Positions 57,803 to 64,000 of a stretch of DNA of 64,000 nucleotides are shown here, in pieces. Position 1 is the first letter of the stretch. Each line of letters begins with the position of its first letter. The notes beneath the pieces were generated by a model. The model was not told the DNA's origin. It was given only the letters and a program-made list of their open reading frames with translations, and did not search any database. Origin of the DNA: Takakia lepidozioides (lineage: Eukaryota > Streptophyta > Takakiopsida > Takakiales > Takakiaceae); the NCBI GenBank assembly GCA_030704615.1, contig CM060731.1, positions 93,352,756 through 93,416,755 of the forward strand, given 5' to 3'. A program made the position numbers and the translations under genes.

Positions 57803-58516
57803 TTGGTGAGTACGTGGGACCCAGATGCTCCATTATTGGAGCCGCCACTGCTCTTCCGCTTCTCATCATTTCGAAAATCTAAGGGCTTCGTTGTTGTCCG
57901 CAAGGTCATTGTCATCGGCATCAAAGATGTCCTCAGGTCCTCTTTTGCAAAGATGTCGTGCTTCCGGAACCGGGACGACTACCCTTATGGAGGCTTCGAT
58001 TATGCAATGTATTCGGCCACATCGGGAGACATCGTTATTTGGTACACAGTTTACACAGAAGATACTGGTTCGAATGTGGAAACATTGTCCGCTTTTGAGT
58101 ATATCCCATGCCACTACGCCTTCGAGCAGGGTGACGATCTTGGTCTGAGGAGTCCGTGGCTCCTGCGCATCCTTGATTCTGATTTTCCCAGCTACGACGG
58201 GCACCCATGCAGAAGAATGCGCACTGCTATGCTGTTGCGGTGGAACTGCTGCCAGTGGACGTGGGTGGACTCCATCGGAGAGACCTATTATCCTGAAGGA
58301 GTGCACTCCTCTTCTCCATTGTATGGGGACATTCGCATTGGTGTGGACGACGAAAACGTGAAGCTTTCCATATTCGATGGTGGTATGATTGAAGGGCACG
58401 ACATTGTGGTGAACATCAACAGGGGCGGTACAACGGCTGCAATCCAGTTTACCTGGAGGAGCCCGATGACTCATGAGCTAGTTTTCAGAGCAGTCGAAGT
58501 CCCATTGACAACGTGA
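57803..58516 (+). CDS. Gene B', copy C, unknown function
   Basis: The longest open copy of gene B': about 237 residues from STWDPDAPLLEPP to VEVPLTT. The frame is open from 57803 but has no ATG there; the sequence just upstream (GGTGAGTACG) could be a splice donor or part of an intron, so the 5' end is unresolved. Conserved features: RSSFAKMSCFRNRDDYP, GDIVIWYTVYTEDTG, RWNCCQWTWVD and SIFDGGMIEGHDIVVN. AATAAA is at 58600. It is divergent from gene B. No family recognised. Confidence 0.6.
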   Translation: MVSTWDPDAPLLEPPLLFRFSSFRKSKGFVVVRKVIVIGIKDVLRSSFAKMSCFRNRDDYPYGGFDYAMYSATSGDIVIWYTVYTEDTGSNVETLSAFEYIPCHYAFEQGDDLGLRSPWLLRILDSDFPSYDGHPCRRMRTAMLLRWNCCQWTWVDSIGETYYPEGVHSSSPLYGDIRIGVDDENVKLSIFDGGMIEGHDIVVNINRGGTTAAIQFTWRSPMTHELVFRAVEVPLTT

Positions 58517-58854
58517 CTTGTATTCAGAAGGCACAGGGCTAAAGATTTGTTTGCACAATCAGCACAGTAGACGTGCTTCAAATGCAATTCATGTGGATCA
58601 ATAAAAAGCCCATAGTGTTGTCTTTTTGTTCTATTCTGTATCCATCGTTCCCAAAATGCATCATTCCTCATTTCGTTTGGGATTGGGAGTGTGGGTGGAT
58701 TTTGCAAGTGGCTGGTAGGCTGAAATGGGCCCCCATTGTATAGAGCAGTACCACCCTACCATTCGCGAAACATTGCCTTTCAATATGTAATTCTAAAAAA
58801 CATTGCCGAACCTCCTTCATCGGGAGGTACTTCTCCCCCTATGACCGTGACACC

Positions 58855-58977
58855 CTAAACCCTATTCCCGCGGACACTCATTTCCGGAAAATAGTCCTGC
58901 TTATGTTTTTTTTGACACTTACGACTCTGCTCATGGCTCATGCCGCTCATGGCTCATGGCTCATGAAATAGCAGCCC
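58855..58977. repeat. Right terminal region of transposon copy H-C
   Basis: CACCCTAAACCCTATTCCCG, a T-run, CATGGCTCATGCCG units and GAAATAGCAGCCCCC. It forms the outer right edge of the older copy into which the 15-kb element inserted. Confidence 0.82.
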
Positions 58978-58980
58978 CCT

Positions 58981-59217
58981 TCCCATATCACATATGGAAT
59001 TCTCTTCAGTACCCTTTTCTCAGCATTGGTATGTTAGTAAGGAAAATTACAGTGGTCTCTACCCTTTCTTCAAGATTACATCATCCTGCCAGAATCCATA
59101 GCACAACTTAATCTTTCTTTACTGATTGATCACCAATCTTTCAATGGGCACAATAATACCATTTGTCATGATCTGTATACCTAACTTGTAACAAATCTTA
59201 AGGCATCCAGTATTCTA
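58981..59217. repeat. Direct repeat of retroelement leader, left copy
   Basis: About 236 bases match 61497-61732 with few differences (both contain GGAATTCTCTTCAGTACCC and CTTAAGGCATCCAGTATTC). Reading minus, it follows a truncated LTR, as if a second tandem element had lost the rest of its LTR and primer site. Confidence 0.85.
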
Positions 59218-59315
59218 CTTCTGCCATTTCTGCCTCGTGGCCGGGTAGTGTGAAGTAAATCCCGTCGTGGCTCAAGTTGCCCTGCCCTCGTGGTACTGGC
59301 ACTTAGCCGTTATCA
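59218..59315 (-). repeat. Truncated 3' LTR of Ty3 element
   Basis: The minus strand begins TGATAACGGCTAAGTGCC and matches the first ~98 bases (minus) of the LTR at 62115-63034. The preceding polypurine tract identifies it as the 3' LTR start. Confidence 0.8.
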
Positions 59316-59334
59316 TTTATTCCCCCCCTCCTTT
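59316..59334 (-). other. Polypurine tract
   Basis: On the minus strand AAAGGAGGGGGGGAATAAA directly precedes the LTR's TGATAAC. This is an excellent polypurine primer sequence. Confidence 0.85.
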
Positions 59335-59357
59335 GAAATTGTGTCCGCACAATTTCA

Positions 59358-60121
59358 TTAGTACTTGTGCTTGGGCACCTTGTTTCTTTTGGGGGATGTA
59401 GGGTAGTGGCATGCCTTGCTGTTGGTTCGTCTGTTGGATTCCTCCCATGTCGTAGTGTCGATCTCGGTGGTCAGGATCTCGCGATATGTGAGCAGTTCCT
59501 CCTTTGTCCAGGGTACAATGTTTTTGGTCGCCCTGTTGCCCATTAACCAGTTAACTGCTGCGTTCTTCATCTGCGGTTTGGTCTTCCTCGTTGGTGTATA
59601 AATCATGGATGAGGGCTCTGTCATGTATCAGTTTATAGCCCTTTAACTTGTTGATAATTCTACTTGGTCATTCCCTTGAGGATAATAAGCAGTACTCTTG
59701 TGATGTACGATCATGAATTCTTCTGTCAAGCATTTTATGGCATCATTCATAAAATGTGATCCTTGATCACTGACAAATTCCAGTGGACCACCAAATCGTG
59801 TGATGATGTTTTCATATAAGAACTTGGCTGTTGACTTGGCATGGCAGTGTTGTCTCTTAGTGCCTTGGCCTCTACCCACTTGGTAGTGTAATCAGTGGTT
59901 GTGAGGATGTATTGGTTCTGTGTGTGCCTCGCTGGAGGTTTAATGGGTCCCACGAAGTCTAGTCCCCAACGCTGAAATGGCTCTGTTGGTAGTATTGGGT
60001 GCATAGCTCCTCTTCCAGTTCTTTCTACTCGTCCCATTCTCTGGCAGACATCACACTGTTGGTAGTGTTCGTAAGTGTCTCCAAAAATTGTAGGCCACCA
60101 GTATCCTGCTAATAATATCAT
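59358..60121 (-). pseudogene. Ty3-type integrase fragment
   Basis: Minus strand: [20 protein letters not shown] (end of the zinc-binding module), [16 protein letters not shown] and [12 protein letters not shown] (the two catalytic Asp regions), then STAYYPQGNDQVE (Glu region). A frameshift near 59830 splits the core. After 59643 the frame is lost and only a poorly recognisable tail remains. Reverse transcriptase and protease are deleted: the sequence to the right is copia-type. Confidence 0.85.
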
Positions 60122-60475
60122 CTAATGGGTTCCATTAGGTCAGTTATTGCTCTAGCAGCACATTATGGTTGGGACATATGTCAGTTAGATGTCAAAACTG
60201 ATTTATTGAATGATGACTTAGAGGAAGATATATTTATGACCCAGCCATCGGGCTTTGGAGGGAAAAAGAAAGAGACCATGGTTTGTAGGCTTCTAAAAAC
60301 TTTGTATGGCTTGAAACAAGCTCCGCGAACTTGGTATCAAAAAATGGATGGGTTTCTCAAACAACAAAAGATAAAGAAGACAAACTCAAACTACAATTTA
60401 TACTTTTTTTTATCTGTCAGATCCGAACTGAAGTGTCCTCCTGATATTCCTTCATGTAATTCTTGGTCTTGAATT
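60122..60475 (+). pseudogene. Ty1/copia reverse transcriptase fragment
   Basis: Plus strand: WDICQLDVKTDLLNDDLEED and LYGLKQAPRTWYQKM, hallmark stretches of the copia-type reverse transcriptase. About 100 residues remain; the active-site YxDD part, RNase H and LTRs are absent. It is in opposite orientation to the surrounding Ty3 element, so it is an insertion or recombination scrap. Confidence 0.85.
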
Positions 60476-60477
60476 GT

Positions 60478-60595
60478 ATTCAGGAATTCTTGGTCTTGAA
60501 TTGACCAAGATTGACCAATATTGACCAATATCCAATCTTGGTCAATATCCAATATTGGTCAATATTGGTCAATATTGAACCAATATTGGACTTAG
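60478..60595. repeat. AT-rich inverted repeat cluster
   Basis: Repeats of TTGGTCAATATT and its complement AATATTGACCAA in both orientations over about 110 bases, able to fold into hairpins. It sits at the junction between the copia fragment and the Ty3 gag remnant. Confidence 0.8.
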
Positions 60596-60758
60596 ATATA
60601 GGGAAGCACCCCCATGATACACTAGTTGTAGGTCATGACTGATTGTTCTGAGCGGGAGGAGTACTTAGAGATATCCCACTCTTCTATCTTGGAGTTTCCA
60701 CCTCGGATAGCTAAGGGATGGGTGAGTAAAAACCACTCAACATTGAACACGGAAACAA

Positions 60759-61046
60759 TCAGATCTTTTCTTGATCCGTGGCTTCATTGTAAATAGTGCA
60801 CGTGTTCTCAAATTGATTAAGATGGATATCTGGATCAGATTTCCCATCAGACAAAGGAAATGGCGGTCGGGTTTTGCTTGCTGCCAGAGCCATTGGTGCT
60901 GTAGGTGCAACCGGTGCTGCAGGTTGTCCAAACTGAAATGGTCCAACTGCTGTTGAAGATCTTGGTGTTGGGATTGTCAATACTAGTGGTGTTGCTGGTG
61001 TCTGTCTTCCAAAGAGAGACTCAAAACTAGGAGGCCCTTGTCCCAA
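60759..61046 (-). pseudogene. Ty3-type gag N-terminal fragment
   Basis: The minus-strand frame starts MGQGPPSFESLFGRQTP, has a Pro/Ala/Thr-rich stretch and FPLSDGKSDPDIHLNQFENT, the usual start of a Ty3 gag capsid region. It ends after 95 residues. It lies in the right order between the 5' LTR (62115) and the integrase fragment. Confidence 0.6.
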
Positions 61047-62094
61047 GGATAGCTGCCTGCTAGCTGCTGTCCCAACTGAATTTAATGAATCTTTAAAAGC
61101 TTTGAGTGTTGTTCTGTTACTTTTTCTGGAGAAGCGGTTTCAATTCTTTCGCCTTCTTCACCTAGAAGATCCTCAAATTTTTCCTCCAATACTTCCGCAA
61201 AACCTCGATTTGGGCTTGTTACTGTGGAAGGTACTTCAGATCTTTCTTGTGATAACCATTCGTTGAGTGTATTACTCGTAGCTCCTTCTGGTGTGGTATT
61301 CTCAGTTTCTGGAGATCTGATTTCTCAATCTTCTAGATTATTAGTGTCAGCTCGCCCTGATGTTTTTCCTTGAAGAATATTAAGATTCTGTAGCTCTGGG
61401 AATTCTACTCTCAATCGAGCTTCCCTTTCTGCTGCATATCTTTCTACTCTCTCAGCTCTATCTTGCTTAGCTTTTTCCTTATTCTCTTCATTCATTCCCA
61501 CATCATATATGGAATTCTCTTCAGTACCCTTTTCTCAGCATTGGTATGTCAGTAAAGAAAATTACAGTCGTCTCTACCCTTTCTTCAAGATTACATCATC
61601 CTGCCAGAATCCGTAGCACAACTTAATATTTCTTTACTGATTGATCACCAATATTTTAATGGGCACAATAATACCATTTGTCATGATCTGTATACCTAAC
61701 CTATAACAAATCTTAAGGCATCCAGTATTCTACTTCTTCTATGACAGTGTGACAGTCGTCATAATTTGAGCACCCTACTTTGTAGCTATAGCTAGTATAA
61801 CGTATCTTACTGATCGGTATCAGTGTAATCAGTAAAGCTAGACGAGAAAGCCATATCTCGCTTACTCGTTGTGGTTCCCAAAGTGCTTGTGCAATATTGA
61901 TGACTCCTCCCTTCAATCCCCATTTATCATCTTCTTTGGCAATTGAAAGAAATATCTTCTGTTGTATCGCTACTAGTAAACCATGAAACTTTTCTAGGAA
62001 TGATTTCCATCCTTTGATTCGTTCCCTTGTGATTTCAGGAAATCATTGAGTAGCCATCCTTCCTTGAGTTCACTGGAACTCAACATACCGTTAG
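61047..62094. other. Retroelement leader / gag upstream region
   Basis: There is no clear intact gene. The stretch 61047-61490 on the minus strand is rich in Glu/Ser codons but interrupted. The part 61497-61732 is the right copy of the 236-bp direct repeat. The rest is the untranslated leader following the primer-binding site. Confidence 0.5.
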
Positions 62095-62112
62095 TCCCCA
62101 ATATGGTCGCCA
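62095..62112 (-). other. Primer-binding site
   Basis: On the minus strand TGGCGACCATATTGGGGA starts two bases after the LTR end. It resembles the TGGCGCC...GGGGA primer sites of many plant Ty3 elements. The tRNA is not assigned. Confidence 0.7.
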
Positions 62113-62114
62113 AA

Positions 62115-63034
62115 TGTTAACCGCTGGTTCGTGACTTAGGCAAAATGGGCTTTCATCAGTACAGTCCATTTGCCAAGGCACTTATCAAAGGTTGTCCGAC
62201 GGTATGTCTGCATTGACGATTACAGCGTAATCATCAATGGCCGTGGAACACTCATGTTCTACAAGTCAATATCCCTGTTACTGAAGTCCTTGGACTGATC
62301 ATCATCAATATTCTATAATCAGACAATGATACCACCAACTTAGGCGAAGCTGTATTGCTACAGCTGTGACTAAGTTCTGGTTAAGTACACAACAATGCAA
62401 TCTACTATGTGCAACTGCATATAAGATCTATCCAGAGATGATACACATTCTCACCATCTCACGTTCTATCATAATACATATTCTCTCCATCTCACGATCA
62501 CTCTACGCATAAGTACTTGGAAAAGCATGGCTTTACTTCAGAGTCACCACATCATAGCATAAGTACACATTGAATATCTCTGATTCCACACTGATACATT
62601 GATACTTCCTAAGTTGCGTGCAGTCCTTTTATACTATGCTCGAAAGAGCTATTTACAGCCTGCGGTCGTTAATGACCGTTGTCTAACTGCCTACGCAACC
62701 TAAAAGGTTTGCCAAAAAAGTGGCCCATGGTCGTGGCTCGTGGTCATGGTCGTGTGCCCTAGTGGTACACGGTCCACAGTCCCTCACTACTTCTCCTACT
62801 AGTAAAGCCTATGCTACCATGGCCATGTGATATTGTGTTTCACGGCCCACGGCTGCTACACTACCCGGTACTGCTCCTCGTGGTAGTGTGGCCCGTCCTC
62901 TGCTACTGCTAAGTGTCGAGCACTTAGCCATTTTTGCCTCGTGGCCGGGTAGTGTGAAGTAAATCACTACCCGCCTAATCCCGTCGTGGCTCAAGCTACC
63001 CTGCCCTCGTGATACTTGCACTTAGCTGTTATCA
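62115..63034 (-). repeat. 5' LTR of the Ty3 element
   Basis: 920 bp; on the minus strand it begins TGATAACAGC and ends GGTTAACA. A TATAAAAGG box lies at 62626-62634 (minus). The start matches 59315-59218. A TTAAATT-free GC-rich part at 62690-63030 contains repeated GTGGTA-TCGTGG pieces. Confidence 0.85.
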
Positions 63035-63597
63035 GTCGTCCACGTGGCATGATTATGGAATGACACGTGCAAATTGGCCATGGCCATGGGAGAGAGACAC
63101 GCACGTGGAAAAAAATGGTGGCGACACGTGCGTTTCCAGAATGATAGGATTGCGACACGTGCGATAATGAGGGGGGGACATGTGGTCGGGGGTGGGTTGT
63201 GGGGGTGGTCGTGGTCACACGACGCCAGTGTGGGTGTTTCCACCTGTGTGTGGGAAATGTGACAGTTCAGGGTGTGGAATTCTTCACAGTGGCACTAGAC
63301 TTCGCCATGGGAACGGTCTCACATGGCAGTGACATTGTGTACAGAGAGGGAAATGGGGATTAGTCCACAGGAACATACAACAAACCAACAAATCCATACA
63401 TACATACACATTGCACACAATGCACAAATACAGTATATAGACCCTGCACATGAACAGAAGCAACAAACATGACATAAACAAAAGACCAAAGGGTTTCCAA
63501 AATGTTTAATCATTGACATGTCAAAGTTTTGGAAGCCAACAACATCAAGGTCCGCGATAGCATGAAGATACATTTCGAGCATCCAGGTGCCTACAAG
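63035..63597. other. No gene seen
   Basis: It contains several ACACGTG (G-box-like) words at 63062, 63101, 63124 and 63154 and CA-rich simple sequence near 63400. No open frame resembles a known family. Confidence 0.45.
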
Positions 63598-64000
63598 TCA
63601 AAATGCATGTGGTGGGACCTCAACATGCTTACCTTGGTAGTTCATTCTCAACTCTTCGAAGAACTCCACAACAGGATGGAAGGCAGGCACCGCCACTGGT
63701 GCTGCTGCAGTAGTAGCTTGGGTGGATGTTGTAGTTGTTGTGCCACTAGTCCCACTACTGCTCATGGAAGCTGCCAATGCAGCTGCCGGTGTGGCTGCTG
63801 CCCTTGTCCCTCTAGTGCCTCTAGTGATGGAGACATAGTCGGGTGACCAGTACATCCTCCATTCCTCGATCTCAACATCGTGCCCCCGCCTAAACTCATG
63901 GTAATCATCCATGGGCGGCCCCTCAAGGTGCTGAAACAGCCCCTTCCATGCCATGAAATGCGTAAACAGTTGTGGATTGCGCATTTGCTACAAGTCACAC
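63598..64000 (-). pseudogene. Gag N-terminal fragment, running off the window
   Basis: The minus frame reads MRNPQLFTHFMAWKGLFQHL, FRRGHDVEIEEWRMYWSPDY and VVEFFEELRMNYQ, closely matching 18154-18822. After NYQ comes a GTAAGC splice-donor-like sequence and no further gag match. The upstream part lies beyond the window's right edge. Confidence 0.7.

Noticed and set aside
60122-60475. A functional Ty1/copia element
   Set aside because: Only about 100 residues of reverse transcriptase remain, without the YxDD site, RNase H, integrase or LTRs.
1-64000. Bacterial or phage origin because of ParB-like and N4/N6 methyltransferase domains
   Set aside because: Ten-exon structure with consistent GT-AG introns, polyadenylation signals, LTR elements and MULE transposases are eukaryotic. 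A bacterial source of the domains is possible but ancient.

Overview
The window is nuclear DNA of a eukaryote and consists almost entirely of transposable elements. Spliced genes with GT-AG introns, LTR retrotransposons, a Mutator-like transposase, interstitial CCCTAAA sequence and a retrotransposon carrying a cytosine-5 DNA methyltransferase point to a green alga on the land-plant side. A charophyte such as Chara is my guess; it is inferred from element content and I see no host gene. I see no rRNA, tRNA or ordinary single-copy gene.

The dominant component is one large transposon family, present in several nested or broken copies. Its full layout is best seen at about 35.98-51.11 kb (15.1 kb): CATGAGC-rich terminal repeat; minus-strand Mutator-like (MULE/SWIM) transposase; array of 22-bp palindromes every 53 bp; plus-strand ten-exon gene of about 1,430 residues joining a ParB-like domain (DGNHRLLA) to a beta-class N4/N6 DNA methyltransferase-like domain ('gene A'); a second palindrome array; a head-to-head pair of small paralogous genes of unknown function (gene B minus, gene B' plus); and a terminal repeat ending in GCAGCCCCC.

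Region by region: 1-8.33 kb, right half of a copy with the best preserved gene A and gene B'; 8.33-12.52 kb, 3' half of a diverged subfamily (gene A'); 12.52-17.71 kb, minus-strand Ty3-like retroelement with gag, protease, cytosine-5 methyltransferase, integrase and PHD finger but no recognisable reverse transcriptase; 18.15-18.94 kb, plus-strand gag fragment; 19.1-19.48 kb, CACAGCC satellite; 19.48-31.96 kb, a second large transposon (gene A' minus, giant inverted array of palindromes, MULE transposase plus); 31.97-33.93 kb, satellite and non-coding sequence; 34.26-35.98 kb, the 5' piece of an older family copy; 35.98-51.11 kb, the full-length copy, apparently inserted into exon 2 of that older copy; 51.12-58.98 kb, the 3' remainder of the older copy; 58.98-63.03 kb, a decayed Ty3 element with LTR, primer-binding site and polypurine tract, interrupted by a Ty1/copia reverse-transcriptase scrap; 63.6-64 kb, another gag fragment running off the window.

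Two DNA-methyltransferase systems therefore sit on mobile elements here. The ParB-methyltransferase transposon also carries phased palindrome arrays that differ between its two subfamilies, which suggests, as inference only, that an element-encoded protein recognises them. Nearly all copies are damaged. Copy A (527-5737) is the best reference for gene A, with one frameshift seen near 1140.
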